From contig JAGPXD010000004.1 in assembly GCA_020746995.1 (NCBI GenBank), positions 1,674,001 through 1,738,000 of the forward strand: 64,000 nucleotides of DNA. Reading direction: 5' to 3'. Numbering within the stretch: position 1 is the stretch's first letter; each line of letters opens with the position of its first letter. The notes below the pieces were generated by a model that had not been told where the DNA came from, did no database searches, and was given only the letters and a program-made list of their open reading frames with translations. Origin of the DNA: Plectosphaerella cucumerina (taxonomy: Eukaryota; Ascomycota; Sordariomycetes; Glomerellales; Plectosphaerellaceae). Made by a program: the position numbers and the translations under genes. This document shows positions 33,064 to 43,900 of this stretch, piece by piece.

Positions 33064-33557
33064 AGAGGCCACAGGGGCCACGGCGAAGATTTGACGTGTG
33101 ATGAAAACAAGCCCGCTGCTTGTCATGGCAATCCCGAGGCGTGGCTCGTGAGGGAATTTGAGGACGATTGTTTCCACAGTCATCAAGCTATTGATGGGCC
33201 GAGGCGAGCACTAGGGCATCTAGAACGGTCGCACAATCTGAGACATGACGCAGCGCAGGCAGATGGCGACGCCAGCAGTGACAAGTTGAATGCTTGCTGC
33301 CAATCGTCGCATTGTCTTGGAAGATCAAGAAGAGCCTTCCGCGGTTATTAGGGTACTTCTTTCGTATTTAAAGTCAACACTATATATTCGACTTGTTCTC
33401 CTGATCGACTTGTTCTCCTGATCGACTTGTTCTCCTGATCGACTTGTTCTCCTGATCGACTTGTTCTCCTGATCGACTTGTTCTCCTGATCGACTTGACA
33501 TTCTGTCATGTCTGTTTCTCCGGCTTTTACGCCCACGTCTCCGGGCCAGGATTCCTG
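33064..33557. other. Intergenic with minisatellite
   Basis: Between the broken gene and the PD-(D/E)XK-like gene. Apart from the 17-bp array no feature is supported. Confidence 0.5.
33389..33497. repeat. 17-bp minisatellite, six perfect copies plus a partial
   Basis: CGACTTGTTCTCCTGAT begins at 33389, 33406, 33423, 33440, 33457 and 33474 without mismatch, then CGACTTG at 33491. The period is not a multiple of three, so it is not maintained as coding sequence. Perfect identity implies recent expansion. Confidence 0.97.
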
Positions 33558-34394
33558 TCACCGAAACCAAAGCCAAGTCGATACTGCCATATCCCTAAAC
33601 ATAGCCTCGGTCATCAAAATATCACCCTGTTCAGGGCCAGGAGCCTCGTTGCAGACAAGTTCATATTCCAATACCATCGGCAACGGCCGCGAATGCGGCG
33701 CCACCTCGACTTCAAATTCCGACTCCTCAAAGCGCCGCCGAGTGCCAGGCGCGGGCTGAGGAGCGTCGTCTCGGAGCTTGATGGAAAAGGCCGTGTCGCA
33801 AACCGGTTCGTCCTCAGGACATCTCCACTTCTGGAAAACCATCTCGTCACGCCCGGGAGGACCGCGGATGATGTTGATGATGACGACGATCTTGACCTGT
33901 CCGCCCGAGCACCGGAACCATTTGCGCATGATCTGCATCAGGCTGCGACGAGATTGCATCCTCCCGACCTGGACCATGACGGACGGGAAGGGATGCTCGT
34001 CGAGGCGATTGGTGGGTATGAGCGACGTATCTGGCGTTGCGATAATCGTTCTATCGGCCGACTGACACAACACCGACCCTGATGGACAGACCAAGCGATC
34101 ACGTCGCATGTTGTGGATCACCATGCCGAGATGTGTCGAGAATTCGGATTTTGCGGCAACTTGGTCATTGGACGGGATGCGGAAGATGCCCACCTTCGTC
34201 TGAGCATCGTAGAACATGATGTTACGGTGGAGGGTTTCTTCGTATAGATCAATGAAGCGCTGAATCTCGTCGTGAGGAATATTGTGAACTGTCAGGGTGC
34301 TCGTGGCGGCGGACCTGTTGACGACTATGTCCACGAACTCATCGAGACCAGGCCAATTGATGGTGTCGTCGGCCTGTTCCGTGGGAGACGCCAT
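33558..34394 (-). CDS. Hypothetical protein, possible PD-(D/E)XK-like fold
   Basis: Single-exon 278-aa frame starting MASPTEQADDTINWPGLDEF; the frame is open further upstream, but this ATG is the natural start. The central part has TPDTSLIPTN (residues 120–129), then PFPSVMVQVGRMQSRRSLMQ, WFRCSGGQVKIVVIINI and EMVFQKWRCPED. This order resembles a fungal family of restriction-endonuclease-like proteins with PD…(V/I)EVG…W…S.G.VK(I/L)V. In this copy the expected catalytic Glu is Gln142 (VQVG), which could mean loss of nuclease activity. The family match is from memory of the pattern and needs a profile search. It lies beside a minisatellite and a broken gene, typical of a fast-evolving accessory patch. 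Confidence 0.62.
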   Translation of the reverse strand: MASPTEQADDTINWPGLDEFVDIVVNRSAATSTLTVHNIPHDEIQRFIDLYEETLHRNIMFYDAQTKVGIFRIPSNDQVAAKSEFSTHLGMVIHNMRRDRLVCPSGSVLCQSADRTIIATPDTSLIPTNRLDEHPFPSVMVQVGRMQSRRSLMQIMRKWFRCSGGQVKIVVIINIIRGPPGRDEMVFQKWRCPEDEPVCDTAFSIKLRDDAPQPAPGTRRRFEESEFEVEVAPHSRPLPMVLEYELVCNEAPGPEQGDILMTEAMFRDMAVSTWLWFR

Positions 34395-34921
34395 GTTGAT
34401 AGGAGGGAATATCCAGATGTGGTCAGATATCAGCTTGTTGTGATGGTTGCAAGGGAAGTGAGCGGCTTGGTGATGGGGAAAGGATTCCTGTACGACTTGG
34501 AGGACGGGGCACTTCTTCTTATAGTGCCTGAGAATATGATTTGAGGCCACATCAGGAGGCGTTCCTCCACAAACTTGTGGCATAGTGGCGTTCCCCAAAC
34601 TCTGTCATGCTTTGAGAAGGCTGCGTGACAGTCGCTCGGGTGGCGGTGGCCCAAGGCAGCAGTCACCTACTGTCGGACCTGGACCCAAATAAGTCGAGGG
34701 CCCTATCCGTTGAGAGAGTCGCATCATGGCAATCTACTAACTTTACACAGAGACTCTTCCTGGCAAAGGATGATAATCCAAAAGAGGCTGATGAAACAAG
34801 GCGTGAGCTCGTGTATTCTCCCATATCCCTATAGCCTCGTGACATTATCTTCAAACACACAATAAGAAAAGCTGTCGTACAGTCGTCAAACCAAGTCTAT
34901 AACCCCCGTCCCTGTCCCTCA
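34395..34921. other. Intergenic between the PD-(D/E)XK-like gene and the giant gene
   Basis: Promoter region of the 278-aa gene and 3' flank of the giant gene, both on the minus strand. No further gene seen. Confidence 0.5.
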
Positions 34922-37900
34922 TCACGTCGACGAAAACATCCGCTTGAACACAGCCCTGAATCCTCCAGCCTTCTCCTTTTCGCGCTCCCTCTCCCTCTCC
35001 CTCTCACGCTCGCTGTCCCTCGTCCTCCTTCTATCCTCCTCGCGAGCCTTCCTCCTCGCATCATCGGCCTTCTTCGCCTCCGGTTCTGGCTCCGGTGCCG
35101 GCGAAGCAGCCGCCTCGGCCTTCCTTGCCGCACGCCTGGCCTGCCGCGCCGCCTCACGCGCCTCCCTGTACTCGCGAGCCTCGACAGCCACCGCATCGCG
35201 TGCGCGCTGCAGCTTCGCCGCGTCGTCAGCCCTTCGGCTCTGGCTGCCCTGTGCGTGGCGGGACGACCTCGTAGTTGTGTTTGCCCGCCTCATCGTAGCA
35301 GGCGAGGAGGTTCCCTTGCTGTCGACAGGAGATGAGGTGCCTGGGGCTGAGTCGTCTGGGTTGTCGAGCCTCGGGCTTGAGGTGCTGTGGCGACGGCTCC
35401 TGTGGCGGCGCTCGCTGGGTGGTGCGCGCTCGTTTGCCGACTCGACCTCCTTGCCCTTGCTCTCCTTGGGGGCGGCGCTGCGAGATGAGCGCTCCCTCTC
35501 CCTGCGGCTCCTCGCCGTCCGCTCGCGCTCCTTCTCTCTTTCTCTCTCCCTCTCCTCCTCTCGCTCACGCTCAGCACGGCGCTCGGCCTTGCGCCTCTCG
35601 TGGGCCTCCTGCTCCTCGGGCGTACGCTCGCTGCGGTGGCGTCTGCGGGAGGTGGTGGTGTTCTCATTCTCGGCGGAGAACCCGCTGTCTTGTCTCTTGG
35701 GTGTCCGAGGAGGGGTTTGCGCGTCAGGATCGACAGGGGCGCGGGAGGACCGCTCGCGGTCGCGGGTGCGATGCTCACGATCTCTCTCCCTGTATCGATC
35801 ACGCTCCCTATCCCTCTCGCGCTCGCTCTCGCTGCGGTGATGGCGCCGGGACGACGTGCCCGAGTGCTGCGAGTGGCGGTGGCTTCCGTCTCGGCTATCA
35901 CCCTCGCCGTCGGTCCTTGTTCGGCTCGACTGATGCGAAGAATGGTGAGAGCTGCGGTGCCTGTGGCGACGCTCACGGTCTCTAGCCGACTCCGAGTCCT
36001 TCCTGTCTTCCTTGTCTGAGAAAAGGTCAGCAACAGACTTGCGTAACTGATCATCCCCCTCAGTGCTTGGTTTCCGTCCGTTCCTCCCCTTGCGCGCGAG
36101 AAGTGAGCTAGAGCCGGAGCTGCTCGATACGTCTGAAAGCTGAGCCTCGATGCTGCCGAGGTTGTGCATGGCGGTTGCCCCCAGCTTAGGACTGGCGGGC
36201 GGGCTCAGCACCTCGACGGTGGCGTAGATCACCACGGCCGCTGCGATGATCTCTTCAGCTTGGGCAATAGACTGCTTCCGCTGCTTTCGTAGGGTTCTTG
36301 CCCTCTGACGGCTGATTGGCGACAGTGGCGGAGTGAGCTCCAGAGCGTCGGGGAGAACAACCGCGGGCGTCGGTGGCCGTCCCTCCAGCGGCATGGATGA
36401 GTGGCGACGCTTGGAGAGCTGGGAGAAGTAGTCCTCCGTCTGGGTTCCCTGCTCGACAAGCTTGGGCCTGACGGGACGTGTCTTGTCCTCCTGTGGCATA
36501 CTTGAACCGTCATTGGACTCATCGGCCATGATCGGGTTGCTGACCGGTGTGGGTGGAACACTGATGACTCCGTCCTCCGCTGACGGGTTATCAAGAGCAG
36601 CCTGCACTAGTTTGTCTGAAGAGGATCGGTGCGCGACAGAGATATTACGAGAGGAGCTTGCTTGTGCGGGAGTCTCGTCCTCTTTGCTGAGAAGGTGAGC
36701 AGCTGCGGCACCGCCAGCGAGGGCAACGCCAGTGCCTAGGACAGCCCCGGCAAGAAGGTTGTCGCTCGAGGATTCATCCTCCAAAGGCATTTCATCGGGA
36801 GTGGACTGTTCCTTGGGGTCTTGAGATTCAAGTACAGCGGGGGAGTTGGGGGCGTCGGCGGCGGCTGGATCATCCTCTGGGACAGCTTCCTCTGCGGGAG
36901 CCTCCTCAACAGCAGGAACCTCCTTGATGGAAACCTCCTCAGCAACAGAGGCTTCCTCGATGACGGGAGCTTCCTCGATGACGGGAGCTTCCTCGATGAC
37001 GGGAGCTTCCTCGATGACGGGAGCTTCCTCGATGACGGGAGCTTCCTCGATGACGGGAGCTTCCTCGATGACGGGAGCTTCCTCGATGACGGGCGCTTCC
37101 TCGATGACGGGCGCTTCCTCGATGACGGGAGCTTCCTCGATGACGGGAGCTCCCTCGATGACGGGAGCTTCCTCGTTGGCCGAAGCTCCCTCGATGGGAG
37201 CCTCCTCAGCTGTCAGGGCATCTTCATCCGGTAGAACAGCCTCAGCAGGAGCTTCTTCGACAACAGGAGTTTCGTCGACAGCCAAAGTTTTCTCTGCTGC
37301 TGGGGCATCTTCAACAGGAGCCGTATCAGTTGCTGGGGTATCTTCGGCGGGCAGAACAGCCTCGACAGCAGGCACTTCCTCAACAGCAGGCGCTCCCTCG
37401 ACAGCAGGCGCTTCCTCGACAGCAGGCGCTTCCTCGACAGCAGGCGCCTCGTCAACTATAAGGGCGTCTTCAACAGGCAGAATAGCCTCAGTCGGAGCCT
37501 CTCCAGCAAGTGGGGGATCTTCTGCTGAAGTGCCTTCAACCGGTGGAACATCTTCAATGGCAGTATCATCGACAGGAGTGTCCTCGGGTGCTGGAGTGTC
37601 CTCGGGTGCAGGAGTGTCCTCGGGTGCAGGAGTGTCCTCGACAGCAAGTGTTTGCTCGGCAGAGGCCTCCTCAGTAGGCAGGATGGCATCAATCGGGGCA
37701 GTCGTGACACCAGCGGCTTCTTCGGCCGAAGCTTCTTCGACGACAGCCTCTTCAGCAGCAGGGTTCTCGACAGGAGCAACGTCTTCAACTGCCGGGGCAT
37801 TCTCAACAGCATGAGTTTCCTGGACCACGGCCTCTTCGAGAGGAGCTGTCTCGACTGGCAGGGCATCTTCGATAGCCAGTGTTGTGTCAGGGACCGATGG

Positions 37901-40900
37901 CTCTTCAGTTGTCTTGGCCTCAGCAACCAAGGCGTCTTCGACAGCAGGCTCTTCGGCAGCAGGCTCTTCGGCAGCAGGCTCTTTGGGCGGTTCGGTGGCT
38001 GGGGCCGCTTCAGAAACAGGTGCCTCGTCGACAGCGGCATTTGACGCAGCCGGCTCTTCCGATGATGTGATGTCCTCTTCGGCTGGAGGAAGCACTTCAG
38101 TGCTTGTTTCTCCACCAACAACAGCGTTTGGCTCTTCGGTGGACGCATGTTCTTCTCTAACTGGAGGGGCAGCGGCTTCTTCGACTGTGGGTTCGACGGC
38201 CGGAGCCTCTTCAACTGGAGGCGTTGCGTCTACTTTGAGGAGGGGGTCCGTGATAGGGATTTCGTCCGCCGGAGCTTCCTCCACAGAAGGAGTGTCTTCG
38301 GTGACTAGAGGCGATTCAGTCATAACCGTTGCGGCAGGTTCCTCGACGACTGCAGGTTCCTCGACGACTGCAGGTTCCTCGACGACTGCAGGTTCCTCGA
38401 CGACTGCAGGCTCCTCGACGACTGCAGGCTCCTCGATGACTGCAGGCTCCTCGACGACTGCAGGCTCCTCGACGACCGCAGGCTTCGCGACGGGTGTGGG
38501 CTCTGTGATGGGTATGGGCTCCTCGACAGGCGTGGACTCCTCGGGGGCAGCTGGCTCCTCGACGGCATCAGGCTCTTCGATGGAGATTGGACGAGCAGGC
38601 TCATCCGTGACAGGAGGCTCCTCATTGGCTGCTGGTACGTTGGCGACAGCGTCCTCAACGAGGGGAGTCTGCTCAACAGCGAGTGAAACTTCGTCGCCGA
38701 TGGGTGCTTGAGTGGTGGCAGCCTCAACAACAACAGCAGCGTCTCCTTGGACAAGGGGTTCTTCCACAGAAGCAACAGCTTCATCGACGAGGACGGGAGT
38801 GGCCTGTGGTCCTTGCCCTGTTGAGTCGTCCTGGTCGACCGTAGGCTTGGGATCCTCGCTCGCGCTGGATGGGCCTAGAGCCGTTGTCTCTGGCTCGAGG
38901 CCATCTTGATCCATGCTCAGAGGAACATCGTCAGGCGTGCCCACTGCTTCAGCCACGTTTAGTGCTTGATTTTCGGTGTTGGCCTCGAGAGATTGGGGTT
39001 CGGCTGGCTGCGAATCGTCCACATCTGGTCCTGGTGTCACTGTCTCGCTGACAGTGGGTTCAGGCTGTTGCTGCTGTTCGTCCGTGATGTCCAAAGCGCG
39101 AGGGTCCTCAGGCGTAGACAGAATGTCGTCGGAAGCCAACAGGGCAACAACTGCCTTCTCTGGCTCGGGGTTTCCCTGCTCCTCTGGAAGTGTGACCTCG
39201 CAAGTTGGCTCAGTCACATCGTTTATTTCGGCATCGACAGGCTCAGTTGCGGTGTCTGCCGGGGTCGACGATGGGCCCGGCTGCGAATCCGACGGGATGT
39301 TGTCTGTGTCTTGTTCCTCTGCATGATCAGGGTTTTCGTCGGTGGCTTTCGGAACTTCTGTCTGCAGATCGACGGTTTCGTCCAGAGGAGCTGGGTCGAG
39401 TAAAGTGTTATCGTTGACACCAGGATCAACAGTCCCCGGTGCTGCATTCGCAATGCTGACCTCGGACACTGCCGCCGTCGCAGTTCCCTCGGCTTGCAAC
39501 ACATCAGCTTCTTCAGCCGGGGCTGCAGAAGGTTCGGGGCCGTCCTCGGCCTTCTCGACCGGCGTGACGGTGTCGCCCTCCTTGACGAGCTCTGCTGCGA
39601 GGGTGTCTGGCACATCTGCAGGGCCATCTGGTGCCTCGGATTCCACCGCTTCAGATGTTGCCAGAGGCTCGTCAGAGGCAGTGTATTGCTCGTTGTGGGC
39701 TTCATCCACAGACAGCGAATGGTCCACGTCTGTCTGGGCTGCAAGAACAGCTGCCTCTTCTCCGCCCTCTCCTGAAACCTCTGGATGGGGCTCCAAGGCT
39801 TGGGGCTCCGTCTCTGCCACCACTTCTCGCGCGCCTTCTCCAAGCACCTCAGGTTCAGGGGGCGGAAAGTCAGTCTCACCTTTGATTGTTTGTTCCTTTG
39901 AAGGAACTGGGATTGGTCCCAGGGCATCTTTGCCCTCTTCCTCCTCGAAGGTGACGTTCTTGTCGGTTCCGGGCTCGGCCGCAGGCTCTGCCGCAGGTAG
40001 TGTTGGCTCTGCCGCTGCTTCCGGAGCTGCAGCCTCAGGGACCACTTCGGCCTCGGCCTCGGTTGCTGGCTCTGCTGGTGCGACTTCAATCCCAGCTGCT
40101 TCTGGCTCAGCGGGCTCGGCGGGAAGAGCCCTGTCTGTTGCTGCTTCCGTTCCATTAGTATCCTCAGCAGGTTCAGGCTCAGCAGCGGCGTCAACTGCGG
40201 CCTCGGCGGCAGGCTCGGGAGCAGGCTCGGCCGCAGGCTCAGAGACCGGAGCCTCGGCTGGTTCTTCAGTAGGCTCAGGAGCAGGCTCAGCGGCAGGCTC
40301 GGGGACCGGAGCCTCGGCTGGCTCAGCAACAGGCTCAGCAGCAGGCTCAGCGGCAGGCTCAGGGGTCGGAGCCTCGGCAGGCTCTGCAGCAGGCTCAGCG
40401 GCAGGCTCAGGAGCAGGTTCGGCGGCAGGCTCAGGAGCAGGTTCGGCGGCAGGCTCAGGAGCAGGTTCGGCGGCAGGCTCAGGAGCAGGTTCGGGAGCCG
40501 GAGCTTCGGCAGGCTCAGCGGCGGGCTCAGCAGCGGGCTCGGTCGACTCAGCGGCCGGGGCCTCAGCCGCCGCCGCCGAGTCGGGTGTCTCTTCCTCAGT
40601 CTTCGAAGCCTCGGCAGGGGCGTCAGCCTCAGGAGCAGCCAGCTCTTCAGGCTTGACCTCTTCGCCAGGAGTGTCTTCTGCAGCTTCTGGGGCTTCATCG
40701 GGCTTCGGCTCATCGGCGGGCTTTGCCTCCTCTGGGGCGGGTGCCTCCTCGCCCTTGATTTCTTCCTCGGGCAAGTCCTTGGGAGCTTCGGGGGCATCAA
40801 CAGCCGCCTCATCCTCAACCGCAGCGGGTGGCTCTTCAGCCTTGACTTCTTCAGCTGCGGGAGGCTCTTCGATGGAAGGCTCTGCGACAGGAGCAGGCTC

Positions 40901-43900
40901 TTCGGCAGGGGCAGGCTCTTCGACCTTGGGGTCTTCGGCAGGGGGAGCGTCCTCGGTAGGCTTGGACTCCTCCTCAAGCTTGACTTCCTCCCCAGGCTTG
41001 ACCTCTTCCTCAGGCTTGGCCTCCTCGGCTGACGGTGGCGCTGGAGGATCCTCGGGCTTGACTTCAGCAGGCTCGGCTTCCGGTGCTGCCTCCTCTGGCT
41101 CAGGCTCGTCAATAGCAACAGGCGCGGCGTCTGCCTCTGGTTCTTCAGGCTTGGACTCCTCAGCAGGTTCGGCAGGCTTATCCTCGACCACTTCAGTTTG
41201 TTCGGGGGCAGTCTCGGCTTCAGCCTCTTCTGGGGCGTCTGGAGCAGGAGCTGGGTTGGCGTCCTCCTTCTCTGGCTCAGCAACGGCAGCGGCTGGTTCT
41301 TCTGCGGCCGGCTCAGGAGTAGGGGTAGCCTCCACCGATGCGGGTTCGTCCTTGATACCCTTACCAACCTCTGCTGAAGTGTCAGCGTCGAGCTCCTTGT
41401 CGTCGCTCGGCGCGGCTGCCTCAGCTCCTGCCTCTGCCCCTGCCTCGGGTTCGGCTGGCTTCTCATCAGCAGCGACAGCGGCGCCAGTGACAGCGGCGGC
41501 TGCAACAGCAGTAACAACGGCGGCCTCGGCTGCGCCGTCAACGCTGGAAGGAGCGGCACTCTCAGGCTCCGTGGTGGAGTCAGCGGGTGCGGCAGTGGTC
41601 TCGCTGCCAGCATCGGCATCGGCATCGGCGACGGCCTTCTCCTCGACAGGGGCCTCGGATTCCGGTTCGACAGCAAGCTGAGCCTCAGTGAAGGTGAACT
41701 GTTTGCCATCGCTCAGAATGCCGTAGGTCTCGAGGTCCTCGATGGTGGCTTCCTTCTCCTCTTCGGGGGACGATACGGCAACGGCAGCGGCACCCACAGC
41801 GGTGGCGGCGACGGCGACGGCGGCAGCAGCAGCGGCAGCAGCTTCGGCTTCGTCAACGGCGGCGTCGGGCTCGCTCTCAGAAGCAGGAGCGTCGACGGGC
41901 GCAACCTCGGTCTCCTCCTTGGGAACGTCTGCTGCAGCAGGCTCTCCAGACTCGTCCTTGGTGTCGGCAGCGGGCTCGGGGGCCGCATCGTCCTTTGCAA
42001 GGGCATCTTCGTCTGCGGGCATGGCGTCTGGTGAAGCGGCAGGTTCTTCGTCGGTTGGTGCGGCCGTCTCTTCTTTGGCATCCGCAGCTTCGCCACCTAC
42101 AGCGTCCAGTGGCTCGTCGGCCTTGGCATCATCTGCGGGCTTTGCCTCTTCCGGCGCAGAAGTATCCGCTGGTGTCTCCTGAACCACAGGCGCGGCGTCG
42201 ACTTCTTTGTCGTCAGCCTCAGCCTCAGCTGGGGCTTGGCCGTCCTCAGGGAGTGCCTTCGAAGCGTCGTCGGCGGAAGCCGGTATCTCGTCGGCCCCTG
42301 TGTCAGGTTCTGCATCGGCGACGACGGCCTCTGGAGCAGCCTCTGGGGCAGTCTCCGCAGGCTCTGCGACGACGCCAGGGAGATCAGATGCCTTGTCCTC
42401 GAGCGCATCCTCAGGCGAGTCTGCCGGCTTATCATCCTCGACTACTTCGACTGCTGCCTCCGGGGCAGGGGCAATCTCAGAGTCGGCCACGGCCTCATCA
42501 GCAGCGGGCGGTGCAGCCGGCGCGGGAGCAGCTTTGTCGAGTTCGGCAGCTGGAGCTTCTTGCTCGTCGCTGGGGTCTTTGGCTGCAGGCTCATCGGATG
42601 GCGCGGGAGTAGGCTCTTCATCGACCGGAGCAACAGGGGCGACCTCAATGGCGGTGACCTCGGCGGCGGCATCCTCAGCAGGCGCAGCTTCGACGGGAGC
42701 TTCGACGGCATCGGCTTCGACAGGGGCGGCTTCGACAGGGGCGGCTTCAGCCTCAACCGCAGCCGATTCCTCGACCTCTTCCGGCCGGTCAGCCTCCGCG
42801 GCGGCCTCTTCTTGAACGACCGGTGCCGCCTCGACAGGGGCGACTGCGGGAGATACCTCCTCTTGGGCCTTGGCATCCTGGTCAGCTTCGGGGGCGGCAG
42901 CAGGTGTGTCGGTGGATTCGGGCTTGTCGGCAGAATCGTCTTGGGTTGCGGGTTCGGCAGGCTTCTCCTCCGCAGGCGGTTCAACCTCAGGGACAGCAGG
43001 CTCGACGGAGGGCTCCTCAGCCGGGGCGACAGGTTCAACAGGAGCATCGTCCTTGGTCGCGTCTTCAACGGGAGGTTCAGTCACTAGCTCGGCCGCAGCA
43101 GCCTCTGCAGGCGCTGAGGTCTCCTCGACATCGGCAGGCTTGTCTTCAGGGGTCGGCTCGGCCTCGACAGGAGCAGCTGGTGCTTCGACTGGAACAAGAG
43201 GCTCACCAACCTCGTCCTTGGGGGCATCCTTGACCGGAGCCTCAGCCGCTGGCTCCGTGGGAGCAGCTTCCGCAGGTGCTGACGTCTCCTCGGCCTCGTC
43301 GACTTCAGCGACAGCCTCCTTGGGAGCTTCAGGGGTCTCGAGCTCTGGTGTCGGGTTGGCAGGGGCGGGAGTATCCTCAGCAGCGGCAGCCTCTGCGGCG
43401 GGGGCGGGTTCTTCGATGACAGGAGCTGTCTCTTCTACGGCTGTAGAAGGTTCTTCGGCCACAGGGGCTGGGTCCTCGGCCACAGTAGGGGCTTCGGCCT
43501 CAACAAGAGCCACTTCGGGCGCGAGAGCTTCTACATCGGCGGCCACAGGGGCGGCGGGAGCGTCAGCCTCGGCCGGTGCAACTTCTGAAGCCTCTTCAAT
43601 CGCCGGGGCCGTAGGCTCGGCTGCGGGTGTCGGGTCAGCGGGAGCTTCAGGCTCAGCCGCCGCAGCGGTCTCCTCCTTAGTCTCGTCCGCAGGAGCGGGC
43701 TCAGTCTCGGCGGGTGCCTCTGGTTCGACAGCAGCTGGTGCTTCAGGCTCAGCCGCCGCAGGTACTTCAGGCTCAACAGCAGCAGGGGCTTCGGGCTCGT
43801 TGGCGGCGGGAGCCTCGGGCTCGACGGCAGCAGGCGCCTCGGGCTCGACGGCAGCAGGCGCCTCGGGCTCGACGGCAGCAGGCGCCTCGGGCTCGACGGC

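Noticed and set aside
32776..33186. 136-codon minus-strand frame opposite the broken gene
   Set aside because: It has a hydrophobic N-terminus, but the plus-strand reading has better continuity across two frames. It remains a weak alternative.
39342..41681. 779-codon plus-strand open frame (Ser/Gly/Ala-rich), with several other long plus-strand frames between 36846 and 46139
   Set aside because: They are antisense shadows of the giant gene. Strict codon bias of an Ala/Glu/Pro-rich gene keeps stops out of the opposite strand. They lack starts in good context, domains or introns.
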